NCBI RefSeq assembly: GCF_018861125.1
Contig: NZ_JAHKQN010000013.1
Span: forward strand, 97,160 to 161,159
Source: Cellulophaga baltica
GTDB lineage: Bacteria; Bacteroidota; Bacteroidia; Flavobacteriales; Flavobacteriaceae
Length of the DNA stretch: 64,000 nucleotides
Direction of reading: 5' to 3'
The first letter of the stretch is position 1, and every line of letters begins with the position of its first letter. A program made the translations under genes and the position numbers. Positions 9,226 through 17,173 of this stretch are shown here, piece by piece. The notes beneath the pieces are model-generated. The model worked only from the letters and a program-made list of their open reading frames with translations. It did no database searches and was not told the DNA's origin.

Positions 9226-10090
9226 ATTTTATATCAGCAGTTCTAAATTCACCGCTATTATGAATTTCTATTATGTCTTTTTTTATAATTTCAGTTTTAT
9301 CTTGATCGTATTCAAAAAATGCTAAACTTGTTTCTGACAAAACTATTTCATTAAGATATTTTTTGTCGAAATCATTTTTTTGTATTTGAACAAATTTAAG
9401 ATTCGGTAATCTTAAAATCTCTTTTGGAAATTTATTAGAAAAAGAATTTTCAGCAATAACTAGTGATTTTAAAGTCTTAATTTCTGATAATGTAGTTGGA
9501 ATTTCTCCCATTAGCTCATTATTTGAAATTTCTAAACGTTCTAAGCTTTCTAAATTTCCAATATTTGTAGGAATTTGACCATTTAAATGGTTACTACCAA
9601 TTGATAAAATTTTAAGCTTTTTTAATTCACAAATAGTTTCTGGTATAGCACCCGAAATATCATTTGAGAACAAATCTATAAAAACCAATTCTTGTAAGTT
9701 TCCAATAGTACTAGATAACTTCCCTTTAAGATTATTTTTACCTAATCTTATTACTTGTAAGTTTTTTAAAGTATAAATTTCTGAAGGAATTTCACCTTCT
9801 AATCTATTGAATGCAAGATTTATTTTTCTTAAACCCTTTAACTGCCCAATAGTTGATGGTATTTGACCAATTAGGTTATTGTTAAAAAGGTTTAAAGCAA
9901 CTACATGATCATTTTCAATAATAACACCATCCCATTTTTTAACTGAAGATTTTATGTTCCATGAATTTGTCCACTGATCACCATTGGTACTTTTGTACAA
10001 ATCAATTAATGCACTTTTTTCCGCCTTAGGAATTGCAAAAGCAACGTAGTTAAATAATAATAAATTTAATATAAGTAATTTTTTTATCAT
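9206..10090 (-). CDS. secreted leucine-rich-repeat protein (copy 3)
   Basis: A 294-residue LRR protein, first gene of the tandem. A short signal peptide (about residues 1-19) is followed by the cap with W(T)NSWN and KKWDGV, then regularly spaced repeats such as NNLIGQIPSTIGQL, and an acidic tail (FEDDDE). The plant-type repeat class (xLxGxIPxxLGxLxxL) is rare outside plants, brown algae and some Bacteroidota. Its stop codon lies within the cluster of ATG codons of copy 2. A candidate promoter lies about 70 nt upstream. Confidence 0.85.
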   Translation of the reverse strand: MIKKLLILNLLLFNYVAFAIPKAEKSALIDLYKSTNGDQWTNSWNIKSSVKKWDGVIIENDHVVALNLFNNNLIGQIPSTIGQLKGLRKINLAFNRLEGEIPSEIYTLKNLQVIRLGKNNLKGKLSSTIGNLQELVFIDLFSNDISGAIPETICELKKLKILSIGSNHLNGQIPTNIGNLESLERLEISNNELMGEIPTTLSEIKTLKSLVIAENSFSNKFPKEILRLPNLKFVQIQKNDFDKKYLNEIVLSETSLAFFEYDQDKTEIIKKDIIEIHNSGEFRTADIKFEDDDE

Positions 10091-10156
10091 GAAATTTAGG
10101 ATTAAATGAAACCTAATTATTTACTGAAAATAACATTCAATATAAGAATACTCCTA

Positions 10157-10164
10157 CAAATTTA
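10157..10164 (-). promoter_or_regulatory. -7 promoter box for the LRR genes
   Basis: The minus strand reads TAAATTTG (TAnnTTTG), with a TTG about 22 nt further upstream as a possible -33 element. It would give a leader of roughly 60 nt before copy 3. Confidence 0.4.
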
Positions 10165-10267
10165 ATAATAATACTGTAATACTCAGCAACTTAATCGTTG
10201 AACAACACTCATATTCTTAATTTTTGTTGTGAAAGTTAAAAAAGCAGTTGTGAAAGTAAGAATTTAT

Positions 10268-12181
10268 CTATTGTAGGCTTTCTAACTTTAAAGTTAGATC
10301 TTCCCAATCTTGCATATACTTTTTAAGTGAGTGTTTTTTCTTCTCGTAAGATTCAAAAAAATTAGGTTTAGCTATTGTAGTATCATAATCAGAAACTAAA
10401 TCTGCATCAATTGTTTCAATCTCTTTTTCTAGTTGAGAGATATCACTTTCAATGGAACTTAACTTATTATTTAAAGATTTTAATTTTTTTTGATCCTCGT
10501 AGCTTATCTCTTTTTTAGGCTTTTTTGCTTTTTGAGTCTTTACAGGTTGCTTTTTCTCAATTTCTCTAAAATCTTCTACTTTGCGTTGCTCTAAATAAAA
10601 ATCGATATCACCTAAATATTCTTTAATCTTACCATCTTTAAATTCATATACATTACTGGTAAGTCCTTGAAGAAAATCCCTATCATGAGAAACCAATATT
10701 AAAGTGCCTTCAAAGTTTTGTAAGGCTTGCTTCAAAACATTTTTCGATTTTATATCAAGGTGGTTTGTAGGTTCATCCATCACCAAGACATTAAAAGGCT
10801 GTAATAACATTTTAGCTAAAGCCAAACGGTTTCTTTCACCACCTGATAACACTTTTACATATTTATCTACCTCATCACCTCTAAATAAAAAAGATCCAAG
10901 AATATCGCGAACTTTACTTCTATTCTTTTCATTAGCTGCATCAATCATCGTATCTAAAATGGTTTTATTACCATCTAAATACTCCGCTTGGTTTTGTGCA
11001 AAATACCCAATCTCTACATTATGCCCTAATTTCAGTTTTCCTTGGTGCTCCAACTCTCCAACCATTATTTTTGCTAAAGTAGATTTACCTTGCCCGTTTT
11101 GGCCAACAAACGCAGTTTTTATATCTCGTTCAATTAATAAATCAATATTATTAAGAACTTCCTTTTCACCGTAGTGTTTAGATAAGTCTTCAATTTCAAC
11201 CACAATCTTACCTGGAGTGACTGAAACTGGGAAACGTAATGTCATCACACTATTATCGTCTCCATCAACCTCTATTCTATCTAACTTATCTAATTTTTTA
11301 ATAAGCGACTGTGCCATTGAGGCTTTAGATGCTTTTGCTCTAAATTTCTCAATTAGCTTTTCCGTTTGTTGAATTTGTTTTTCCTGGTTCTTTTGAGCGT
11401 TTAATTGTTGCTCTTGAATTTCTTTTCTTAAAACTAAAAACTCAGAATATGGTTTATTGTAATCATAAATTCTACCTAATGATATTTCAATAGTTCTATT
11501 TGTTACATTATCTAAAAACATTTTATCATGCGAAACAATAGCTACAGCACTATTACTCCCTTTTAAAAAGTTCTCTAACCAAATTATAGATTCAATATCT
11601 AAGTGGTTGGTAGGCTCATCTAAAAGTAAAACATCATTGCTTTGTAAAAGTAATTTTGCTAATTCAATACGCATACGCCATCCACCAGAAAACGTATCGG
11701 TATGTTTATCAAAATCTTCACGTTTAAAACCTAAACCTAAAAGAATTTTTTCTGTTTCTCCTTGGTAATTATAACCACCTAAAATTTCATAACGGTGGGT
11801 AATATCACTCAAATCTTCAATTAATTTTGTATAGCCATCACTTTCATAATCGGTACGCTCTGCTAATTGATGATTAATGCCATCTAATTGTAGTTCTAAA
11901 GATTTTATTTCTTCAAAGGCTTGGTAAGCTTCTTCAAGTACTGTTCTGCCTTGCTCAAAATCTAAATCTTGTCGCAAAAAGCCTATTCGAACTTCTTTAT
12001 CTGAAGCTATAACACCAGTGTCTGGCTGCATATCTTTAGATAATAATTTTAATAGTGTAGATTTCCCTGCACCATTTTTTCCAATAAGTCCAACTCTATC
12101 TCCTGGGTTTAAACGAAATGAAATTTCTTCAAATAAATATTCTCCACCAAATGAGACAGAAAGGTTGTGTATATTAAGCAT
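10268..12181 (-). CDS. ABC-F family ATPase, translation factor type
   Basis: A 637-residue soluble protein with two ABC ATPase domains and no membrane helices, as in the ABC-F family (EttA/Uup/YheS) that acts on ribosomes. Walker A motifs are GKNGAGKST (34-42) and GQNGQGKST in the second domain; signatures are SGGWRMR and LSGGERNR; both Walker B motifs end in DEPTNHLD. A charged linker of the P-site tRNA interaction type joins the domains, and a Lys/Glu-rich coiled coil forms the last 80 residues. Which ABC-F subfamily it belongs to, and whether it protects against antibiotics, cannot be told from this. It is divergent from the DUF983 gene. Confidence 0.92.
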   Translation of the reverse strand: MLNIHNLSVSFGGEYLFEEISFRLNPGDRVGLIGKNGAGKSTLLKLLSKDMQPDTGVIASDKEVRIGFLRQDLDFEQGRTVLEEAYQAFEEIKSLELQLDGINHQLAERTDYESDGYTKLIEDLSDITHRYEILGGYNYQGETEKILLGLGFKREDFDKHTDTFSGGWRMRIELAKLLLQSNDVLLLDEPTNHLDIESIIWLENFLKGSNSAVAIVSHDKMFLDNVTNRTIEISLGRIYDYNKPYSEFLVLRKEIQEQQLNAQKNQEKQIQQTEKLIEKFRAKASKASMAQSLIKKLDKLDRIEVDGDDNSVMTLRFPVSVTPGKIVVEIEDLSKHYGEKEVLNNIDLLIERDIKTAFVGQNGQGKSTLAKIMVGELEHQGKLKLGHNVEIGYFAQNQAEYLDGNKTILDTMIDAANEKNRSKVRDILGSFLFRGDEVDKYVKVLSGGERNRLALAKMLLQPFNVLVMDEPTNHLDIKSKNVLKQALQNFEGTLILVSHDRDFLQGLTSNVYEFKDGKIKEYLGDIDFYLEQRKVEDFREIEKKQPVKTQKAKKPKKEISYEDQKKLKSLNNKLSSIESDISQLEKEIETIDADLVSDYDTTIAKPNFFESYEKKKHSLKKYMQDWEDLTLKLESLQ

Positions 12182-12222
12182 AAAATGTGACTATTGTTAC
12201 AGATGAAAATTACAGAAAAATG

Positions 12223-12230
12223 TATTTTTG
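12223..12230 (+). promoter_or_regulatory. -7 promoter box that decides the DUF983 start
   Basis: TATTTTTG matches TAnnTTTG and ends 16 nt before the ATG at 12247. The longer reading frame, opening with GTG at 12187, would begin upstream of this box, which favours the shorter protein. Confidence 0.5.
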
Positions 12231-12246
12231 TACAAACTTTCTGCAA

Positions 12247-12651
12247 ATGTTAAAAAAAGGAAACAAACTCTACAGTATTTTAACAGGAACTTGCCCTAAA
12301 TGTCATAATGAAAGTATGTATAAGGACAAAAATCCGTATCATTTAGGTCAAATTTTTGAAATGAACGAACGTTGTTCGCATTGTAATACTAAATATAAAA
12401 TAGAACCATCGTTTTTTTATGGTGCGATGTATGTAAGTTATGCAGTTGGTATTGCATTTGCCGTTGCTGCTTTTGTAATTTCATTTTTATTTATTGGAAC
12501 TGGATTACTAACGAGCTTTTTTGCTATTATAGGAACACTAATATTTTTTATGCCTGTAATTATTAGATTATCACGTAATATTTGGATTAACTTTTTTATT
12601 AGCTACGATAAAAATGCGGTTAAAAAATATAACACTGAAAAACTCAGCTAA
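12247..12651 (+). CDS. DUF983 family membrane protein
   Basis: A 134-residue protein when started at the ATG of MLKKGNKLYS. Two Cys pairs, CPKC and CSHC, resemble a zinc ribbon at the N-terminus, followed by two strong transmembrane helices (about residues 55-80 and 85-105). This is the DUF983 layout; function is unknown. The frame is open for 20 codons further upstream, but that would start with GTG, before the likely promoter, and with no family-like sequence. It converges on the FAD oxidoreductase gene with a 7-nt gap. Confidence 0.85.
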   Translation: MLKKGNKLYSILTGTCPKCHNESMYKDKNPYHLGQIFEMNERCSHCNTKYKIEPSFFYGAMYVSYAVGIAFAVAAFVISFLFIGTGLLTSFFAIIGTLIFFMPVIIRLSRNIWINFFISYDKNAVKKYNTEKLS

Positions 12652-12658
12652 ATAAAAT

Positions 12659-13714
12659 TTATTTATTAAAATATTTTTTCGTGAACCTAGCGATATCCAT
12701 TTCTGAGTCAACAGGTTCATCGTTTTCTATAGCATTAAACAGTGTTTCTGAAGCTGTTGGCGCTATCATTACACCACGTGAACCAAAACCATTTAAAACA
12801 TGCAAACGTGAATGTAGTGGGTGTGTACCAACCAATGGCCTTCTATCAGCAACTGTAGGTCGTATACCGGCTACATGTGAAACAATTTCGTAATCACAAT
12901 TTAAAAAAGATTTTAACTTATTTATTAGCTCCTCTTTTGATTCTTGTGTAGGCACATTAGTTTTATCTTTCCATTTGTAGGTAGCACCAATTCTGTATAA
13001 ATTATCGCTTAAAGGAATTATAAATACCGAAGATTTGATTACATTTTCTTCCTTTAAATTTGGAGCTTTTATTGTTAAAAGCTCTCCTTTTGTTCCATTT
13101 AATGGCAAGTACGAGAAATATGGGTTTTCTTTTAAACCGTAACCTGTAGCAAAAACAATATGCCTGGCTTTTAATTCTTTATACACCACACAATCATCTT
13201 CAACTTTCAAATCATCAAATGCAAAAGTTTCTTTTTTAAAAGCTTCTTTTGACAATAAGTAGTTTGTATATGTTACAATCAATTTTTCAGTGTCAATTCT
13301 TCCAGTGCCTAAAACCTCACCGTAACCAAAATCAGCATCAATAGCTTTATTTATATTCTTAATAATATTAGTAGACAAAAAACTATTTAACTTTGGTTTA
13401 TCAGAAGCCTCAAACCACATGTTCTGTTCTTCTATTGATGCAAAACGCCTTTGCACAGCTACTTTAGTATCAACTTTAATCTTCAACTTTTCTTCAAGAA
13501 GGTTGTAAAATGGCATTGCTTTTTCTAATTGATCTTTAGCATTCCAGGCCAGTGTAAATCTTTTTAATATCACGGGATTATACATACCACCTGCAACAAC
13601 AGAAGATGTTTGAGAATCATCAGATATTACACGAAATGTTTTACCATTTTTCTCTAATTGTTCACAGAATGAAATACCCGCTAAACCTAAACCGACAACA
13701 ATATAATCTACCAT
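12659..13714 (-). CDS. FAD-dependent oxidoreductase (DAO family)
   Basis: A 351-residue protein of the D-amino-acid-oxidase-like fold. The N-terminal dinucleotide-binding motif GLGLAG is at residues 8-13, an adjacent Gly-Gly-Met-Tyr-Asn-Pro stretch follows at about 42-47, and the C-terminal Asn-Gly-Phe-Gly-Ser-Arg-Gly segment contacts the flavin ring in relatives. It resembles the oxidase half of MnmC and glycine oxidase-type enzymes, but no MnmC methyltransferase part is present. The substrate is unknown. It is preceded by a strong terminator of the gld operon and by its own -7 box only 4 nt before the ATG. Confidence 0.82.
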   Translation of the reverse strand: MVDYIVVGLGLAGISFCEQLEKNGKTFRVISDDSQTSSVVAGGMYNPVILKRFTLAWNAKDQLEKAMPFYNLLEEKLKIKVDTKVAVQRRFASIEEQNMWFEASDKPKLNSFLSTNIIKNINKAIDADFGYGEVLGTGRIDTEKLIVTYTNYLLSKEAFKKETFAFDDLKVEDDCVVYKELKARHIVFATGYGLKENPYFSYLPLNGTKGELLTIKAPNLKEENVIKSSVFIIPLSDNLYRIGATYKWKDKTNVPTQESKEELINKLKSFLNCDYEIVSHVAGIRPTVADRRPLVGTHPLHSRLHVLNGFGSRGVMIAPTASETLFNAIENDEPVDSEMDIARFTKKYFNK

Positions 13715-13718
13715 GAAA

Positions 13719-13726
13719 CAAAGGTA
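13719..13726 (-). promoter_or_regulatory. -7 box almost abutting the FAD oxidoreductase start
   Basis: The minus strand reads TACCTTTG, a good TAnnTTTG match, with TCTG 18 nt upstream in place of TTTG. Only 4 nt separate it from the ATG, so transcription from it would begin at or very near the first codon. Confidence 0.5.
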
Positions 13727-13770
13727 AATAATTTAGTAGCTAAGCAGAATTAGAATATAATATAAAAAGA

Positions 13771-13802
13771 AAAAGTCTTAACCTTCAAAGGTTAAGACTT
13801 TT
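13771..13802 (-). terminator. strong terminator after gldN
   Basis: A perfect 14-bp stem with a 4-nt loop (arms AAAAGTCTTAACCT and AGGTTAAGACTTTT). The A/T-rich ends let it act in either direction. Its position 30 nt past the gldN stop marks the end of the gliding/secretion operon. Confidence 0.9.
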
Positions 13803-13831
13803 AAAATATTTTAGAATTGGAATTTTCTAGT

Positions 13832-14734
13832 TTAGTAACTCCACATATCTTGTTCTTTATCACGAATCGTCTCTTTGATACGATCAGATTCTAATAATTG
13901 GAACAATGAGTTATCTGAAATATAATCTTTAATTTCACGATCTCCATAAACGTTATCTTCTTTATAGATTGTTGCATTAAAACGTCTCGCGTTTAACAAC
14001 ATATCAAAAGATATTGGTTGTGCAGAGTTTCTTTGATTAAACACTTTAGCCTCATGAAGCACTTGACGTGCACCTGGATACCAAACCCAAAATAAAGCAA
14101 CTTTATTTTCTTCTTGGTCCATAGACTCATCATCAATAAAGTTAACATCTGGAGCTCTTGGAGCAATACCTAACAAACGATATTTTAATTCACCTTGACG
14201 CTTGTCAAAATACCAAATACCTTTAATTAAGTACTCTTCTAAATCTGCAGCAGTTAAATCTCTTTGATTGATATACTCCGGAGAAACTTGCTCACCAGCA
14301 TTATATTGCTCGTAACCGTAATCAGTAGTATCTGTTTTCTGTAAAGTTGCAGCTAAGTCTGAAAACTTTCTTTTTTCAGTAAAATAAGAATCTACATAGA
14401 TGTCTTTAATTTTACCGTTTTTAATGTTTTTGATTAAAACATCATATAAAGATCTTCTGTCAGAACCTATATCAACAGTATCAATTGGATAATAAAGCGG
14501 GAAATTTACACGCTCATCTAAATCAACAACTTCCCATACAGTTTTAGACCAAAGAATATCTCTGTCATCTACATAACCATATTCTAAAGGAGCATCGTTA
14601 TCCATTTCTATTTGCGCGTCAGTTTTCTTACCGATATCTGCTGGCGTTTTGGCATTTAAAATATTTGCCTGAGCCATCATAGATATAGGTAATAATGCTA
14701 CCGCTCCAATTAATAATACATTTTTCCAATTCAT
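13832..14734 (-). CDS. gliding motility / T9SS protein GldN
   Basis: A 300-residue periplasmic protein, GldN (PorN in Porphyromonas), with a cleavable signal peptide ending near Met-Met-Ala-Gln-Ala. It contains the conserved DR.I.WSK.VWE segment (about residues 57-67) and the central PEYI..RDL....EEYLIKG.WYFDK stretch typical of the family. GldN pairs with the lipoprotein GldK to form the large periplasmic ring of the type IX secretion system under the outer membrane. It is the last gene of gldKLMN, 101 nt after gldM with a hairpin in the gap. Confidence 0.96.
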   Translation of the reverse strand: MNWKNVLLIGAVALLPISMMAQANILNAKTPADIGKKTDAQIEMDNDAPLEYGYVDDRDILWSKTVWEVVDLDERVNFPLYYPIDTVDIGSDRRSLYDVLIKNIKNGKIKDIYVDSYFTEKRKFSDLAATLQKTDTTDYGYEQYNAGEQVSPEYINQRDLTAADLEEYLIKGIWYFDKRQGELKYRLLGIAPRAPDVNFIDDESMDQEENKVALFWVWYPGARQVLHEAKVFNQRNSAQPISFDMLLNARRFNATIYKEDNVYGDREIKDYISDNSLFQLLESDRIKETIRDKEQDMWSY

Positions 14735-14779
14735 TTCTAAAAAATTTATTTGTGTTACACCTTTATAAAATTTGCTACA

Positions 14780-14808
14780 AATCGTTCAGAAGCTTTTTCT
14801 GAACGATT
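14780..14808 (-). other. hairpin in the gldM-gldN gap
   Basis: A perfect 12-bp inverted repeat (AATCGTTCAGAA / TTCTGAACGATT) with a 5-nt loop. On the coding strand there is no T-run after it, so it looks less like a full terminator than like an RNA processing or stabilising element, or a partial attenuator, that sets the gldM to gldN ratio. Confidence 0.7.
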
Positions 14809-14835
14809 CATAACTCATTCAATAAATTTTTCTTA

Positions 14836-16395
14836 CTAGTTTGTAAGTTCAACCACTACTGGAGATACTTTCTTAAGCTTGTAAGATTTATTATTTGTTA
14901 TATAAGCAGCAATATCAAATATTTGTATTGCATCACCACGCTTAGCTCTTTTTAAAGCTGATTTAGCTGGCCCATTTAATTTATTACCTCTAACAACAAC
15001 TGTTGGCTGACCTGGTATTTTAATTTTAAACCCGCTTACTGCAAGATTTAAATCAAAATCGAAATCTTCTAATAAAGCACCAACTGTAGCAATTTCTAGG
15101 TTTTTTCTAGGCATTTTAGCTGTGTTAGTTTCACCTCTAATAGAACCGTTTGGTCTTGGAATATCCTTAATTCTGAATTCAGATCTAGATGATACTGTTT
15201 GACCATCAGGTAATTTACCAGAAGCAGTAATAGTAACCGTTCTTCCTTTTCCTGGCATCATGTTGTATTTACTACCTGATTTTCTAGATAAACCAGCTGC
15301 TGAAGCAGAAACTTTATTATCAGGGATACCTGGGATAGATATAGACATTGGGTTAGCAACACCACGGTAAACAACATTCATTTTGTCAGCTGCAATTAAA
15401 GCTGCATTTGGTTTAGATATAGTTGCAAAAGTATTTTTTACATCCACAGGAACTTCTTTACCATCTTGCATGAAGGTTAAAGTACCAGCAACCTCATGGT
15501 CACCAGGAGCACCTGCTCCAATAAGTAATTTAACTCCACCTGCTTCAAGAACATAATCTTTACCTTCTGTTAAAGCTCTACCATCTAACTTAATATCTGC
15601 CTTTACAGGAGTAGAAGAGTTATCTGTTTTGCTAATGATGATTTTACCATCATACTTCTCACCACTGTAGTAAGCAGACTTTGATCCGAAAAGAGATGTC
15701 TTAAACGTTTTTAAAGAAACTTGACTAGTTAAGTTACCTTCTAACATTGCTTTTAACGCATCTTCTTCAGTTGACTTAATATCAGACTGTAAAGCTGTAA
15801 TTTTAGTTAAAGAAGCGATTAAAGGAAAACCTTCATAGTGATAGTTGATCCAATCTTGCTTAGTCTTATCTCTTTTTTCAACTTTACCGTTAGCATCACC
15901 AGTTTCAAATCTAGCAACTACTGAACCTTTTAATCTTTCTGGTACTAAACCAGATACTTTTGAGCGGTATTCAGATATTCTTTTCATGAATTCTTTACCT
16001 CCAGCCGCTAAGCCTTCGCCTTCAAAGAATTTTTGATCTAAATAATCTGACTTATCCATCACTGTGTAATCAGATGGATCTTCAACACCAGCAGTCATTT
16101 CTTTCTTTAAACCTTCAAGGTAATCATAATACTCTTGAGATAAAGTTTGAACTTGCTGTGCTTTTTTATAATCTTCAGCATACTTTTCTGCGTTTTCAGA
16201 TGCTTTGGTTTCAAGCCCTTCTAAAAATGCTAAGTTATTATCTGACGTCTTCTGGTTAGAAACTTCTAGCTTTTCGTTCATAAGACCGAAAGCAGCTAAA
16301 ACTTCTTTACTCATATTTAATGCCAGCATACAAATGAAAACTAAATACATTAAGTTTACCATTCTTTGCCTTGGTGACTGTTTTCCTCCTGCCAT
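14836..16395 (-). CDS. gliding motility / T9SS motor protein GldM
   Basis: A 519-residue GldM (PorM). A short cytoplasmic N-terminus (GGKQSPRQRMVN) containing the Arg residues that contact GldL is followed by one transmembrane helix (about residues 13-32) and a long periplasmic part of four domains D1-D4, helical first and then beta-rich. It dimerises and, with GldL, forms the proton-driven rotary motor that energises type IX secretion and gliding, reaching up to the GldK-GldN ring. Length matches the family. It is 52 nt downstream of gldL. Confidence 0.96.
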   Translation of the reverse strand: MAGGKQSPRQRMVNLMYLVFICMLALNMSKEVLAAFGLMNEKLEVSNQKTSDNNLAFLEGLETKASENAEKYAEDYKKAQQVQTLSQEYYDYLEGLKKEMTAGVEDPSDYTVMDKSDYLDQKFFEGEGLAAGGKEFMKRISEYRSKVSGLVPERLKGSVVARFETGDANGKVEKRDKTKQDWINYHYEGFPLIASLTKITALQSDIKSTEEDALKAMLEGNLTSQVSLKTFKTSLFGSKSAYYSGEKYDGKIIISKTDNSSTPVKADIKLDGRALTEGKDYVLEAGGVKLLIGAGAPGDHEVAGTLTFMQDGKEVPVDVKNTFATISKPNAALIAADKMNVVYRGVANPMSISIPGIPDNKVSASAAGLSRKSGSKYNMMPGKGRTVTITASGKLPDGQTVSSRSEFRIKDIPRPNGSIRGETNTAKMPRKNLEIATVGALLEDFDFDLNLAVSGFKIKIPGQPTVVVRGNKLNGPAKSALKRAKRGDAIQIFDIAAYITNNKSYKLKKVSPVVVELTN

Positions 16396-16447
16396 GTTTT
16401 TTCGAATTAGATGTTAATAATTTGATTTGGTTTTATCTAATCGATAA

Positions 16448-17104
16448 TTAGTTTTTATTCATTGCAGACAACATACCACCGTAAACTCCATTAAGAGAAG
16501 ATAAGTTTGTTGATAATGACGCCATTTGATCTTTCAATACTGTAGAGTTTTGAACAACCTCTTCGTTAATTGAAGCTTGCTTGCTTGCACTCTCTAATTG
16601 TACTTTGTATAAGCTATTTAAAGATTCCATTTGAGCAGCAGCTTGTACCATTTCATCAGAATACTTACGTGTAGATTCCATTGCATCAACTGTTGGAGCG
16701 ATACCTTTAGCAGCACCTTCAAAGTTTTTAATACTAGAACCTAAGCTTTCCATAAGACTTGCATCAACACCAGCTTCTTTTAATAAGTTATCTAATTTTT
16801 TAGATAAAGATGCTTCGCTTTCTGCAACTTCTTGTTGTACGTTAGCTTGCTTTTTAGCTGTAGCTTCACCACCTGCTAATTCAGGGTATACTAAAGACCA
16901 ATCTAATTCGTCTTCAACTGGTTCAAATGCACTAATTGCAAAAATAAGTGCCTCTGTAATAAGACCAATTGCAAGAAGTACTCCACCATTTAATGGTCCT
17001 AACTCCCAGTGTAATATTTTAAATAATGCACCGATAATTACGATAGATGCTCCAAGGCCATAGGCCATGTTAAAAATTTTCTTTGTTGCTTTTGACTGTG
17101 CCAT
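16448..17104 (-). CDS. gliding motility / T9SS motor protein GldL
   Basis: A 218-residue inner-membrane protein, GldL (PorL). Two N-terminal transmembrane helices lie at about residues 14-30 and 40-60. The charged residues known to matter for proton flow are all present, shifted by two from the commonly cited numbering: Lys29, His32 (in FKILHWE), Glu51 and Glu61. The remainder is a cytoplasmic helical region. It forms a pentamer around the GldM helices. The gene lies between gldK and gldM in the standard order. Confidence 0.97.
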   Translation of the reverse strand: MAQSKATKKIFNMAYGLGASIVIIGALFKILHWELGPLNGGVLLAIGLITEALIFAISAFEPVEDELDWSLVYPELAGGEATAKKQANVQQEVAESEASLSKKLDNLLKEAGVDASLMESLGSSIKNFEGAAKGIAPTVDAMESTRKYSDEMVQAAAQMESLNSLYKVQLESASKQASINEEVVQNSTVLKDQMASLSTNLSSLNGVYGGMLSAMNKN

Positions 17105-17173
17105 AATTTTTAATTTAATTTCAGGTTAATTTAATAAAAGGATTGGGTTAAAAAATAATTGATTTATTTAATT

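Noticed and set aside
7338-10090. LRR genes as frameshifted pieces of one large protein
   Set aside because: Each has its own signal peptide, cap and acidic end, and the frames are intact, so these are tandem paralogues.
10704-11174. 156-codon frame opposite the ABC-F gene
   Set aside because: It lies fully antisense to the intact second ATPase domain and its translation resembles no protein; a shadow of biased codon use.
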